Positions 58,301-62,960 of a stretch of DNA of 64,000 nucleotides are shown here, in pieces. A program made the translations under genes and the position numbers. Each line of letters begins with the position of its first letter. The stretch's first letter is position 1. The stretch comes from Fasciolopsis buskii. Lineage: Eukaryota; Platyhelminthes; Trematoda; Plagiorchiida; Fasciolidae. The stretch is taken from assembly GCA_008360955.1 (NCBI GenBank), contig LUCM01007439.1, forward strand, positions 60,641 to 124,640. The letters run 5' to 3'. The notes under the pieces are model-generated. The model did no database searches and was not told where the DNA came from. It saw nothing but the letters and a program-made list of their open reading frames with translations.

Positions 58301-61017
58301 TTCGTGGCTTTGAGTATTAAAAACTCCGCTTGAATTTACAAGAACTTAGTTCGTTGTGAAAAAATACTTCAAATTAAAATGCTTTTAACTATGTGAAAGT
58401 TCCCGAATGAGACATTAGAAAGCAGAGCACGTTTTCAGATATTTAGGTAGGGTGATTAAAAATCATTAATGAGGTCAAAGAACTGGGAACTAGAATAATA
58501 CGTCTGCATCAACAAAAGTGTGAAAATTGACCGAAATAAATCCATTTTTTCAAACTTTTAGAAAGAAAGCCATGCATATATATTTAAAGTTTTCAAGAGG
58601 GCACGATATTAAGTACTCTAAGCAGACGGTTGCAAGCGGTGTCCATATTTGTCTGCTGAACTGCGTATTTCGTGCATATCTCGACTAATACAGCATTAAC
58701 AGACAAATCACAGACTGGATGTGCATTCAATGTTTTACAATCTGTGCACCTGTAGAGCAAGCTGTGCAGGTTGAAGACCGTTTGAAGACATAAAAGCCCA
58801 TTGACTGAGCTGGCTGAATGTGGAACTTATAAAGTATTGACAAACGGCAATCATCATAGCCGTGATGGAATCCGATGTTCTAATAAACACAAGCGTATCT
58901 TCCAGGTCCCGTCCATATTGATAGAAGAAGACTAGCAAATAATTTTAAAGGTCATATCCAGTGCACGACCGAAACGGCCACCATCCACTTCAATGGGCCT
59001 TGAAAGAACGTGCGAAGTCTCTCATCTTATCCTGATCATCGCCACAACAGACAATTAAGTAAATGACAGCCCAGTGAAGCCGACAAGACATTCGTTAGCA
59101 CATATTGCCTGTCAAGACACTGAATACACACCATCTGTGCAGAATGATCATTCAAATTGCCAACGATCCTTGATTAGTGTTATCCTTCGATTATCCAACT
59201 CGAATATTCACAAAACGTGTTGTATTTATCTAGCGGTGAATCACCGAAAACAAGCTTGTTTGCTACTATTTGTTTGACCTTAGTTGACGTAAAAGTATAA
59301 AAAATCCAGTACCGAAAATGCCTGGACGGATACAAATGATGACGATTAATTTCGGACTAAATTACACCATAGGAATAATACTGTTATACCATTCTTAGCA
59401 GAATCCCTAGAGGTAGCATCTTTGCTAGTGACAGTGAATATGAATGTCCAATTCTGTTTCATATTTTCATTTTTTTAGTACATCGACAATGCAGCCACAT
59501 AGTGAGCGTACTTTTTAACTTCAAAGTTCAGTTGATAGTTAATCGAGACCTAATATATTCGCTAATCACCGACGGTTGTCAAGCCGATAAACGCCAGACG
59601 CTTACGTTTGCAGGTAGCAAGTTTGGATTCTCCCACAGTCTGCACACTTCCGTGAAAGCATCCCTTCTGTGGTTTCATCCCCATTTGAGAAACATTGTGC
59701 ATTTGTTATGTGCGAAATAAAGGAATCAAAAAGTCAACTGTTCAGTGCTGTATGAGAAACTATATCGTGGGTATGAATTCTTGAGAGAAACGAAGAATCT
59801 TTAATTACTCAATAAAACTTTTCGTCTGGTTTGTGTATTCCGTCCTGAGTAGTCGCTCCCTTGAGGGTGAGGCCAACAAACTGAGGAAACAAGTTAATCC
59901 AAGTACCTTAGCTACCATTGCATCCGTTTTTTTGGAACAACAACATCATCGATAATTGTTGCGTCACTCGACACTGGCCTGTATACACAAACAAACAATG
60001 CAGCCCTCATCTTGGTAGACTGTTTTCAGTCCCAGTTTTGCCGTGGAAGTTTTAGTGCAACAGCATTGCTGTAAAAATTTTTGATATGAATTTAGATGTC
60101 GTTTTTCAAACGTGGCATTTTTCGCATCATTTCGGAAAATCTTGACAACGAAACGTTACTATCTCATTTGTTCCAAACTATAGTTTTCAGACGTTTATGG
60201 GTGACAAAAATTCAAAAATCAGATTGTGAATTCCTGTAATCACCCAGCAGGCCAAAAGTTTACACGTACTGTCAAACTTTACAAACTATCTTGTCTGTTC
60301 ATTTTTGACTTATGTAAAATAGTTCTTATTCATCGGCATAATGTGTGCGGTTCGCATTCGAGACAATCAGTTCATCAGACTGTATGTTTGTGATTGACAA
60401 AGCGTGATAAAGCACATGCAGATCGCTGTATAGTGGCACGGTATAGATGAAACAGATGAAACAGAAACAACTTGGAGAAATTCGTGGAGCTAGTGGAACC
60501 ATAAAGCGTCACTGGCATTTGCCTTCAAAAAAGCAAATCTACAAAGTAGGACGAAGGAATTACCCAGGCTCGTTATGAAGCCAAAACCGTCAGACTAGTC
60601 TTTCGTTCTTCAAACTGCAGGAAAACAGTCCACATGTCCTTCACACCCTAAGGCCTATACAAATTGCATCCGACCAAGTAGATTCGACAGGACTTCCGTT
60701 GGGTTGCACGTATTGTAAGTGAAGGAAGGCAACTGGTCTATTATCCTGTTTTGGAATAAATTCCCATTCGAAATGTTCCAGGACAGTTAATAATAATAAT
60801 TTTGGGAGGGTGAAACGCAAAGCAAACACGGTTAATGACGGTTATATGCATTACCTAGCATGGCTCAAATATTCTGAAAAAACAATATACAATATATGGT
60901 CAGGCGAAAGTATCTATTTGGTGGGAAATTTTGATTTTAAGTTAGCGGATCGAGTGCAAAACACATTCTCATTCTGTTTTTTTCTCTCGTTCTACTTATT
61001 TACTTGTAGCTTGAAAG
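1086..61017 (+). CDS. giant micro-exon gene with three repeated exon modules, partial at both ends
   Basis: This is the whole transcription unit as far as it can be seen: 31 core exons of 8-69 nt, separated by introns from 126 bp to several kb. Joined, they give 236 codons with no internal stop, and every junction codon is a sense codon. Most exons are multiples of 3 in phase 1. The exceptions (35, 23 and 8 nt) always occur as a trio whose phases cancel. The predicted product starts with a Glu/Asp-rich stretch, followed by three charged, helix-like modules of about 37 residues, each with a Pro after the middle. I see no signal peptide, membrane segment or Cys pattern, and I do not recognise a family. 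Secreted micro-exon genes (MEGs) of parasitic flatworms share the exon style, but the lack of a visible signal exon and the internal triplication are different. Start, end and full exon set are unknown. Three tandem paralogous genes remain possible. Confidence 0.72.
2197..2247 (+). CDS. exon, 51 nt, phase 1-1, very acidic
   Basis: The acceptor has a long T-rich tract (tttttattgtcttcag) and the donor is ccag/gtatgg. It encodes [17 protein letters not shown], with 10 of 17 residues acidic. The other two frames give a stop or an Arg-rich string, so phase 1 is clearly the coding frame. Confidence 0.75.
2248..3991 (+). other. intron, one unused open candidate
   Basis: The stretch 2557-2659 lies between tttttcag and gtaagt and is open in phase 0 only, while the chain needs phase 1, where it stops after three codons. 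Nothing else stands out. Confidence 0.45.
3992..4039 (+). CDS. exon, 48 nt, phase 1-1
   Basis: The acceptor is strong (tctgtgttcttcgcccctcag). The peptide is [16 protein letters not shown] and continues the acidic block. The donor is gaag/gtttga, which lacks A at +3, so the 3' boundary is the weak point of this call. Length and phase fit the neighbouring exons. Confidence 0.6.
5135..5288 (+). repeat. tRNA-derived SINE, family 1
   Basis: It has a box B-like core (gcgggttcagatccgc) and an A-rich tail with gttaataaaagaaataaac, similar to the tails at 37360, 46530 and 51655. Confidence 0.55.
5580..5621 (+). CDS. exon, 42 nt, phase 1-1
   Basis: Both splice sites are near consensus: tgtttttataatttcacag before it and ccta/gtaagt after it. 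The peptide is [14 protein letters not shown]. Its first residues repeat the DRP of the preceding exon. Confidence 0.78.
6190..7070 (+). mobile_element. Penelope-like element, 3' end, copy 1
   Basis: An open frame to 6530 encodes the end of a Penelope-like element (PLE) protein: the GIY-YIG endonuclease region. It shows a Cys-x-x-Cys pair, [19 protein letters not shown] (the YIG-like strand, the Arg and the EHK helix), then GHKFNLDN and ARKLLETC with the expected Glu. The usual VYK lead before the Cys pair is lost and the YIG Gly is Ser, so it is probably inactive. No reverse transcriptase part is present. The similarity to copy 2 continues past the stop, marking the element's 3' untranslated region. 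It lies in the intron before the 7532 micro-exon, in the same orientation as the gene. Confidence 0.82.
7532..7540 (+). CDS. micro-exon, 9 nt, phase 1-1
   Basis: The bases attattcgg sit between ttgtctgttcag and gtaagt, both very good sites. With the A left by the previous exon it encodes Asn-Tyr-Ser and passes on a G. Confidence 0.7.
7541..9253 (+). other. intron, nothing recognised
   Basis: No repeat or in-phase exon candidate with two good splice sites was seen. Confidence 0.4.
9254..9280 (+). CDS. module 1 lead exon, 27 nt, phase 1-1
   Basis: The acceptor is cactttctttccag and the donor is acg/gtgaga. It encodes EGPSKQIIN. It fills the slot just before the 21-nt exon; the same slot holds 27 nt in module 2 (28482) and 21 nt in module 3 (43731). 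The downstream motif Ile-x-x-Glu/Asp-Ile/Val is shared by modules 1 and 2. Confidence 0.75.
10263..10284. repeat. (CA)n microsatellite
   Basis: A run of 11 ca units upstream of the 10549 exon. Confidence 0.95.
10549..10569 (+). CDS. module 1, 21-nt exon, phase 1-1
   Basis: The acceptor is ttgtaaaaattttag and the donor is atca/gtgagt. The peptide is EVIYKLI. It matches DIVNSML (28874) and EIARKMI (47070) in length, phase and pattern: acid, then Ile/Val, ending in Leu/Met and Ile/Leu. Confidence 0.8.
10570..13206 (+). other. intron with a back-to-back acceptor/donor
   Basis: At 10620/10621 the acceptor ccaatcag is followed at once by gtaagt. A weak 9-nt candidate (atataattg) follows an acceptor near 11071. 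Confidence 0.4.
13207..13218 (+). CDS. module 1, first 12-nt exon, phase 1-1
   Basis: The acceptor is ctgcatatatttcag and the donor is aag/gtaagt. The bases ctgaacaacaag give Thr-Glu-Gln-Gln with the A carried from the 21-nt exon. The module 3 counterpart at 54798 gives Ala-Ser-Glu-Gln. Confidence 0.75.
13219..16373 (+). other. introns around the 15138 exon
   Basis: A plus-strand frame is open from about 15468 to 15764 after ttgcag, but no donor in phase was found. No repeats recognised. Confidence 0.35.
15138..15149 (+). CDS. module 1, second 12-nt exon, phase 1-1
   Basis: The acceptor is tgactttgtcttcag and the donor is atta/gtaagt, both near consensus. It encodes Ala-Ala-Ala-Ile and carries an A into the next exon. 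Confidence 0.75.
16374..16408 (+). CDS. module 1, 35-nt exon, phase 1-0
   Basis: The acceptor is strong (cttcatatctcccatctacag) and the donor is gag/gtatga. The peptide is [12 protein letters not shown]. It is the first of three 35-nt exons with the same phase change, a Met/Leu/Ile at residue 3, Pro at 8 and Glu at 12 (others at 35610 and 58235). Confidence 0.82.
16409..18061 (+). other. intron with two frame-neutral exon candidates
   Basis: 16897-16947 (51 nt, donor gtggga) and 17084-17098 (15 nt, donor gtgaga, acceptor ctctaatgtaattag) are both open in the required phase 0. The 15-mer would add LVGRQ. The 51-mer reads better in phase 1 ([16 protein letters not shown]), which does not fit here. 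Both are unproven. Confidence 0.3.
18062..18084 (+). CDS. module 1, 23-nt exon, phase 0-2
   Basis: The acceptor is ttgtcattttttcccag and the donor is aaaa/gtaagt, both excellent. It encodes FVSEIGE plus AA of a Lys codon. The counterparts at 35793 (YIEIVAF) and 59479 (YIDNAAT) have exactly the same length and phase. Confidence 0.85.
18409..18433. repeat. (AT)n tract
   Basis: Alternating at with one cac interruption. Confidence 0.9.
19057..19075 (+). CDS. candidate optional exon, 19 nt, phase 2-0, module 1 only
   Basis: The acceptor is excellent (ttttttctgcccttcaaacag) and the donor is gcga/gtaatg. After the 23-nt exon it reads Lys then SQLNLR and ends in phase 0, exactly what the candidate exon at 20780 needs. 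The two together add 54 nt (18 codons) and restore phase 2. Modules 2 and 3 show no counterpart, so this may be an optional pair. A competing 17-nt candidate lies at 19008-19024. Confidence 0.45.
19130..19290 (+). repeat. probable tRNA-derived SINE
   Basis: gctgaatacatgatggtaga opens a tRNA-like head with box B gagttcaaatcctg and closing gtcagc, able to pair with the start. No partner copy was found in the window. Confidence 0.4.
20780..20814 (+). CDS. candidate optional exon, 35 nt, phase 0-2, module 1 only
   Basis: The acceptor is very strong (catgtttttttattacacag) and the donor is gaaa/gtaaaa. Only phase 0 is open, giving [11 protein letters not shown] plus AA. It joins in frame to the 8-nt exon at 22472 (Lys-Met-Lys). 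It is not homologous to the other 35-nt exons, which have phase 1-0. Confidence 0.5.
22472..22479 (+). CDS. module 1, 8-nt micro-exon, phase 2-1
   Basis: The bases aatgaaag lie between a strong acceptor (ttcttctgttcccatctag) and donor gtaagg. With AA from upstream it encodes Lys-Met-Lys and returns the frame to phase 1. The 8-nt counterparts at 38352 and 61010 encode Leu-Arg and Leu-Lys at the same place. Confidence 0.78.
22480..25197 (+). other. intron with strong lone acceptors
   Basis: Very strong acceptors occur before 22959, 23310 and 24337, each followed by a phase-1 open frame of 21-50 codons but no good in-phase donor. They may be alternative last exons or decoys. A 28-nt piece at 22710 (donor gtgagg) has the wrong phase. 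The SINE at 24545 is here. Confidence 0.35.
24545..24710 (+). repeat. tRNA-derived SINE, family 2
   Basis: The head gcccggtagcgcgtaatggc with box B-like caggttcgcgtccc and closing gttcgggcgc is tRNA-like. The body catatgcactgctcatc and cctaacaaggatgaaacagc recurs at 50135-50215. Confidence 0.6.
25198..25206 (+). CDS. linker micro-exon, 9 nt, phase 1-1
   Basis: The bases atcacacac are followed by gtaagt and preceded by cacaacattttag, a moderate acceptor. With the preceding G it encodes Asp-His-Thr. It lies between modules 1 and 2. Confidence 0.5.
26061..26081 (+). CDS. weak candidate linker exon, 21 nt, phase 1-1
   Basis: The acceptor caagtttttaatcag is good, but the donor aaaa/gtactg is weak. 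It would encode VWGVKK after the junction codon. It preserves the frame if used, so presence or absence cannot be decided from phase. Confidence 0.22.
26414..26425 (+). CDS. linker micro-exon, 12 nt, phase 1-1
   Basis: The acceptor is attctaatcgttacctaacag and the donor is atca/gtaagc. The bases ctgatgaaatca encode x-Asp-Glu-Ile; x is Pro when spliced to the exon at 25198. Confidence 0.62.
26880..26891 (+). CDS. linker micro-exon, 12 nt, phase 1-1
   Basis: The acceptor is attaatatcatttacag; the donor gca/gtagaa is below consensus. It encodes Asn-Gly-Tyr-Gly after the junction and carries A into the 28482 exon to make Ser. Confidence 0.4.
28482..28508 (+). CDS. module 2 lead exon, 27 nt, phase 1-1
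   Basis: The pyrimidine tract is strong (tttatccgtttcttctcatccg), but the acceptor ends in caag rather than cag; the donor is aaag/gtgatt. The peptide is SEEERRIRK. It equals the module 1 lead exon (9254) in length and slot. Its Arg-Ile-Arg matches Glu-Ile-Arg in the module 3 lead exon. Confidence 0.52.
28874..28894 (+). CDS. module 2, 21-nt exon, phase 1-1
   Basis: The acceptor is ctccgttattttgcag and the donor is ttga/gtgagt. The peptide is DIVNSML. The frame stays open for about 70 codons beyond this donor, so an extended form is possible, but the strong donor and the match with 10549 and 47070 favour 21 nt. Confidence 0.75.
29266..29289 (+). CDS. module 2 extra exon, 24 nt, phase 1-1
   Basis: The acceptor is agtatgactttacag and the donor is ccaa/gtaagt. 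The peptide is SKKFENLP. It lies between the 21-nt and 12-nt slots and has no counterpart in module 1; a weak 24-nt candidate sits in the same slot of module 3 at 52800. Confidence 0.7.
29431..29442 (+). CDS. module 2, first 12-nt exon, phase 1-1
   Basis: The acceptor is gtttatctgctaatatcag; the donor aatg/gtgcag is weak. It encodes Asn-Leu-Leu-Asn. Slot, length and phase agree with 13207 and 54798. If the donor is skipped the frame stays open to a TAA near 29555, with AATAAA some 55 bp on, so it could instead be an alternative last exon. Confidence 0.5.
29443..31730 (+). other. intron, nothing recognised
   Basis: Short minus-strand frames between 30095 and 30700 do not resemble any family I know. 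No convincing exon. Confidence 0.35.
31731..31742 (+). CDS. module 2, second 12-nt exon, phase 1-1
   Basis: The acceptor is atatatgaaaatttcag and the donor is caag/gtgagt. The bases ctttggatcaag encode Ala-Leu-Asp-Gln. Confidence 0.72.
31743..35609 (+). other. intron with ambiguous splice signals near 33.1 kb
   Basis: Candidates of 12 nt (33081, donor gtaagt), 10 nt (33120) and 11 nt (33170) lie within 100 bp. The last two have cancelling phases but only a 40-bp intron between them. A 76-nt stretch at 34041 has a perfect donor but breaks the frame. The (CTA)n run is at 34840. Confidence 0.35.
34840..34864. repeat. (CTA)n microsatellite
   Basis: Eight cta units; the Tyr run in the plus-strand frame is an artefact of it. 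Confidence 0.95.
35610..35644 (+). CDS. module 2, 35-nt exon, phase 1-0
   Basis: The acceptor is tcttaattctgtcttacag and the donor is gaa/gtgaga. The peptide is [12 protein letters not shown], with Leu at 3, Pro at 8 and Glu at 12 as in the other two copies. If the donor is ignored a TAG follows five codons later, with aataaa at about 35757, so a short alternative 3' end is conceivable. Confidence 0.8.
35793..35815 (+). CDS. module 2, 23-nt exon, phase 0-2
   Basis: The acceptor is excellent (ccatcttttatcttctacgtcag) and the donor is ttcca/gtgagt. It encodes YIEIVAF plus CA. The intron before it is only 148 bp, among the shortest in the gene. Confidence 0.83.
37199..37370 (+). repeat. tRNA-derived SINE, family 1
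   Basis: A box B-like gcggattcgaatcttcc is followed by the shared body (caacttccc...tggc, cctattcc) and the tail tttcaatagagaaagaagta. It is clearly related to the copies at 46364 and 51513. Confidence 0.7.
37837..37845 (+). CDS. candidate stop-creating micro-exon, 9 nt
   Basis: The acceptor is one of the strongest in the window (attcatctatcattttcactccag) and the donor is attg/gtatct. Inserted between the 23-nt and 8-nt exons of module 2 it would read Gln-Pro-Asn, then TG plus A of the next exon makes TGA. It could be a poison exon, an alternative terminal exon or a decoy. A 19-bp hairpin lies about 55 bp downstream. Confidence 0.3.
37901..37941. repeat. 19-bp near-perfect hairpin
   Basis: The arm tcaataacactatagaaat pairs with atttctatggtgttattga across a 3-nt loop. 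The single mismatch is a G-U pair in RNA on the plus strand. It lies in the module 2 intron, about 55 bp after the candidate 9-nt exon. Confidence 0.85.
38352..38359 (+). CDS. module 2, 8-nt micro-exon, phase 2-1
   Basis: The bases actaagag lie between ctctttgttttcag and gtaatg. With CA from the 23-nt exon it encodes Gln-Leu-Arg and returns to phase 1. It matches the 8-nt exons at 22472 and 61010. Confidence 0.75.
38360..43730 (+). other. introns around the 40199 exon
   Basis: The longest open frame of the window (162 codons, minus strand, 41470 to 40982) and a 145-codon plus frame (43204-43641) lie here; neither has recognisable motifs and both are near chance length. Confidence 0.35.
40199..40222 (+). 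CDS. linker exon, 24 nt, phase 1-1
   Basis: The acceptor is acttataatttttattgtag and the donor is ccag/gtatgt. It encodes ARDDNSGP and links module 2 to module 3. Confidence 0.75.
43731..43751 (+). CDS. module 3 lead exon, 21 nt, phase 1-1
   Basis: The acceptor is accttccttatccacatag and the donor is gtgg/gtaagt. The peptide AEYEIRV is the only open reading. Joined to the 47070 exon it gives Ile-Arg-Val-Glu-Ile, matching Ile-Arg-Lys-Asp-Ile in module 2. Confidence 0.75.
44104..44363 (+). CDS. candidate exon pair, 35 + 7 nt, module 3
   Basis: The first piece (44104-44138) has a strong donor (gaag/gtaagc) and a poor acceptor; the second (44357-44363, atgacag) has a strong acceptor (ctttttcttgtcccag) and a modest donor. 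Phases 1-0 and 0-1 cancel, and the peptide would be [12 protein letters not shown] then Met-Thr. Including them would split the lead/21-nt junction that is contiguous in modules 1 and 2, so I treat them as optional or false. Confidence 0.2.
45869..45906. repeat. 11-bp hairpin
   Basis: gatcatctagg and cctagatgatc are perfect inverted copies with a 16-nt loop. Confidence 0.7.
46364..46543 (+). repeat. tRNA-derived SINE, family 1
   Basis: It contains cgacggtggccaa (box A-like), cggtttcgaatcctcc (box B), the body tcaacttccccatttggc and the tail attaatagagaaagt. Confidence 0.72.
46954..46998 (+). CDS. candidate stop-creating exon, 45 nt, phase 1-1
   Basis: The acceptor is strong (aaatttgtccttattttag) and the donor is gaat/gtaata. 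It would encode [15 protein letters not shown] after a junction codon. It ends in T, and the next exon starts with AG, so joining them makes TAG. Either it is not used with 47070, or it is a poison or alternative terminal exon, or it is false. Confidence 0.3.
47070..47090 (+). CDS. module 3, 21-nt exon, phase 1-1
   Basis: The acceptor is tattttcaccaaattttcag and the donor is attg/gtaagt. With the G from 43731 it encodes EIARKMI, the counterpart of EVIYKLI and DIVNSML. Confidence 0.78.
49157..49380. repeat. (GATA)n microsatellite
   Basis: About 220 bp of gata units with periodic aaacagata interruptions. The Ile-Tyr-Leu-Ser open frame on the other strand is only its translation. It lies in the intron between the 47070 and 54798 exons. 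Confidence 0.95.
50135..50215 (+). repeat. SINE family 2, 3' fragment
   Basis: It contains tatgcattgctgttggctcc, tgacaaggataaaaaagcta and tacaatggtttcgtcg, matching the body of the 24545 copy. The tRNA-like head is absent. Confidence 0.5.
51513..51675 (+). repeat. tRNA-derived SINE, family 1, best preserved
   Basis: The head can still fold like a tRNA: ccggcgg near the start pairs with tcgccgg after box B (gcgagttcgaatctt). The body tcaacttccttacatggcc and tail tcattaataaagaaagtg follow. Two of the four copies (37199 and 46364) and this one share body and tail. Confidence 0.72.
51930..52625 (+). mobile_element. Penelope-like element, 3' end, copy 2
   Basis: This is a second copy of the element at 6190, in the same orientation. 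It reads [16 protein letters not shown], then [14 protein letters not shown], the classic start of a PLE GIY-YIG domain. Copy 2 keeps the VYK lead that copy 1 lost. It then breaks: a frameshift follows the HALPH region, about 40 bp before the AAACCTGCTG segment are missing, and about 150 bp of the 3' untranslated region present in copy 1 (about 6560-6720) are gone. It is a degenerate fragment. Confidence 0.82.
52800..52823 (+). CDS. weak candidate extra exon, 24 nt, module 3
   Basis: The acceptor is excellent (ctttcattctgcttacacag), but the donor atta/gtttta is poor. It would encode AFQNHHLI in phase 1, and occupies the same slot and length as the module 2 exon at 29266. Confidence 0.25.
53040..53210. 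repeat. degenerate CA / CATA repeat
   Basis: Mixed cacaca and acatacat units over about 170 bp, in the intron before the 54798 exon. Confidence 0.85.
54798..54809 (+). CDS. module 3, first 12-nt exon, phase 1-1
   Basis: The acceptor aaattatatcattatag is moderate and the donor caaa/gtaaga good. The bases ctagtgagcaaa encode Ala-Ser-Glu-Gln, similar to Thr-Glu-Gln-Gln of module 1. An internal gtgagc could leave only 3 nt, but slot length favours 12. Confidence 0.6.
54826..54915. repeat. short repeated ATAATTA-TTGCC motif
   Basis: Related units attaattgcc, ataattagttgcc, ataactaattgcc and aattaattgtc occur within 90 bp just downstream of the 54798 exon. Confidence 0.6.
55515..55640 (+). repeat. 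possible SINE fragment
   Basis: A box B-like gggtcaaaatcctgagct sits after ttccggttaaaaggccc. The structure is degraded and no second copy is seen. Confidence 0.25.
56410..56421 (+). CDS. module 3, second 12-nt exon, phase 1-1
   Basis: The acceptor is aatttgaaaaacctacag after a T-rich stretch and the donor is aaag/gttagt. The bases ggaaaatcaaag encode Arg-Lys-Ile-Lys with the A carried in. Confidence 0.65.
58235..58269 (+). CDS. module 3, 35-nt exon, phase 1-0
   Basis: The acceptor is tttattgcaaacaatttcag and the donor is cgaa/gtaagt. The peptide is [12 protein letters not shown]: Ile at 3, Pro at 8 and Glu at 12, as in the 35-nt exons at 16374 and 35610. Confidence 0.84.
59479..59501 (+). 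CDS. module 3, 23-nt exon, phase 0-2
   Basis: The acceptor is very strong (tttcatattttcatttttttag) and the donor is cata/gtgagc. It encodes YIDNAAT plus TA. The first two residues equal those of the module 2 copy. Confidence 0.84.
61010..61017 (+). CDS. module 3, 8-nt micro-exon, phase 2-1
   Basis: The bases cttgaaag follow an exceptionally long pyrimidine tract ending ttatttacttgtag and precede gtaaac. With TA from upstream it encodes Tyr-Leu-Lys. It is the last core exon seen. Confidence 0.78.
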
Positions 61018-61394
61018 GTAAACAAATTCCTTCGTGTTTTTTGATAAGCTAATGCAACTTCCGCTCCCTTTGCTACCACAAAAGCATAAATACTATCAAC
61101 TTATCAATGGTCAGACTAAAATGTATACGGCCGTTCGACTCGGACAAACATTATGGTCAACGATTAAGTTTACATGCATATCCGGATGTATTTCCGCTTT
61201 CAACGAAATCTGACCAGTTGGCGAAATCAGATTTACTAAGTAAAGACAAGTTTTTCACTGCTCGTGAAATTATCGATCAATAGCAGAAAATTCATTCGTT
61301 GTTGTCGTGTTTCGAATGGGAAATAAAGTGCGATTCCTGCAGCGCATCATTACCCAAAAAGAATTAACGTTCTTTTCCCCCTCCGTCTACTCAG

Positions 61395-61433
61395 GAGCGT
61401 GCCCAAATCATACAGTTTCAGTGGATAAGACAT
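61395..61433 (+). CDS. weak candidate terminal exon
   Basis: The acceptor is strong (cccctccgtctactcag). In phase 1 it reads GACPNHTVSVDKT and then TAA. No AATAAA follows closely. It is the only candidate found for a last exon after module 3; equally the gene may continue beyond the window. Confidence 0.2.
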
Positions 61434-62577
61434 AAACTATATAAATTGATTCTTGTGCGAATATTTGTGGCACCAGGGAAGCCAAGACCTATATCAAATC
61501 GAGACTATTTAGTATATTAATGTACATATTAACGTAGAATGAACGGCTTCATTAGCTGCCAAGATCCCACGACAGAGGGCATCCGAGAGTTAGAAACAAC
61601 GACCCAGAATACTGGAATGGCATAGAAACGCATAATGTTCCACTAGGTCAGGTCTATTTAACCTACTACCATTTCATTCATGCTACATTCCACTTCGCAA
61701 GCCAGAATCTGAACGTCATTTATAAACATGTTACTTTGGTCATAAAACAAAGCAGAACGATTGCAAAAAATAGCGTTCATAAGGCGGTGTCCCATACGGA
61801 GTCAAACAGTTCTGGAGAAATGATACACGATCACGAATGTCTAACCCATATTCTCCACCGTCCAGCCTAATGAAACGTCATGAGGGGTCCACAGAAAAAC
61901 GCATCTCAAACAAGATAAAAAATCAGACATCGATGATATACTGATGAATTTTAACCAAGAAAAAAACTCACAAAGAAACAGACGCAAACTGCCCAATGTG
62001 TGCAGATTATAAAAGTGCAAATTGCAAGCTTTAGTGAATGTAAGACATTTAGTAGGCCACAAAACTGTAATGACATTTAACAATGGCCGTCTTATCCGCG
62101 AACACAGACGCCCATGTGAAAATCACACGTTGTAGAGTCAGTCACGTGTTCACGGTTCACCTAATGCGCATTTGCCACAATCTAGCCTCCAGATGTTCCG
62201 TCCAAAAGAAATGGTAGAATATACAATGCGCATGATCCCATCCGGAATATTTCCTCCACCATTCCAAACCATTACAACTGCATTTCGAGTGAACCTACTC
62301 ATTTCACCATAAACAACTTTCAGCAAAGCACACTGATGTCCAATGATCCGAACTAAGACACCTACGCTGCATCCCACTCAGTGAGGCTCACGAACTTCGT
62401 CCACCGTCCGCGCAATCACTCGCGTGAGCACAGACTGCCACTGCATAATAAGTCACCAGTTCACGAAGTGGACAACACATTTACTGGGATCAACGATATT
62501 ATGAGAAAGAAAGACCAGGAATTCGCCGTTTGATCGAACTTACCACTAGATACTAGTAACACCGTCTGAGACTGAAA

Positions 62578-62960
62578 ACAGGAGGAGAAGGAACGAAACA
62601 GACAGACAAGCACAGACCGTAGAAGCAGACAGATGGACGGACATCTGCATGGACAAACATGCAGACTCACACACAGACAGAATGACAGACAGACTGAATG
62701 ACTGACTGGCTGACAGAGAGAGAAAATGAGAAAGAGAGAAGCAGAGAGAAACAGATAGGCAACAGGGTATAGAAAATGGCTGAGAGACTGAATGAATTGA
62801 CATATAAATTTCTGACTGAATGAATAAAAATCAATGACAGATTGCCAAACAGATTGTGCTGACAGCAGCAGGGAATGAGGGAATGAAAGAATGATTGAAG
62901 GAAGGGGAGACAGTTGAAAGGAAGAGATGACTGACCGAATGAGCGAAAGAATGCATGAAG
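62578..62960. repeat. degenerate purine-rich CAGA / GAAT repeat
   Basis: agacagac, gagaga and gaatgaat units alternate; the Ser-Leu-rich minus-strand frames here are artefacts. Confidence 0.85.

Noticed and set aside
44433..62803. Ser/Leu-rich minus-strand frames near 62.5-62.8 kb and other short frames
   Set aside because: They read through degenerate CAGA-type repeats or are chance frames without splice or start support.
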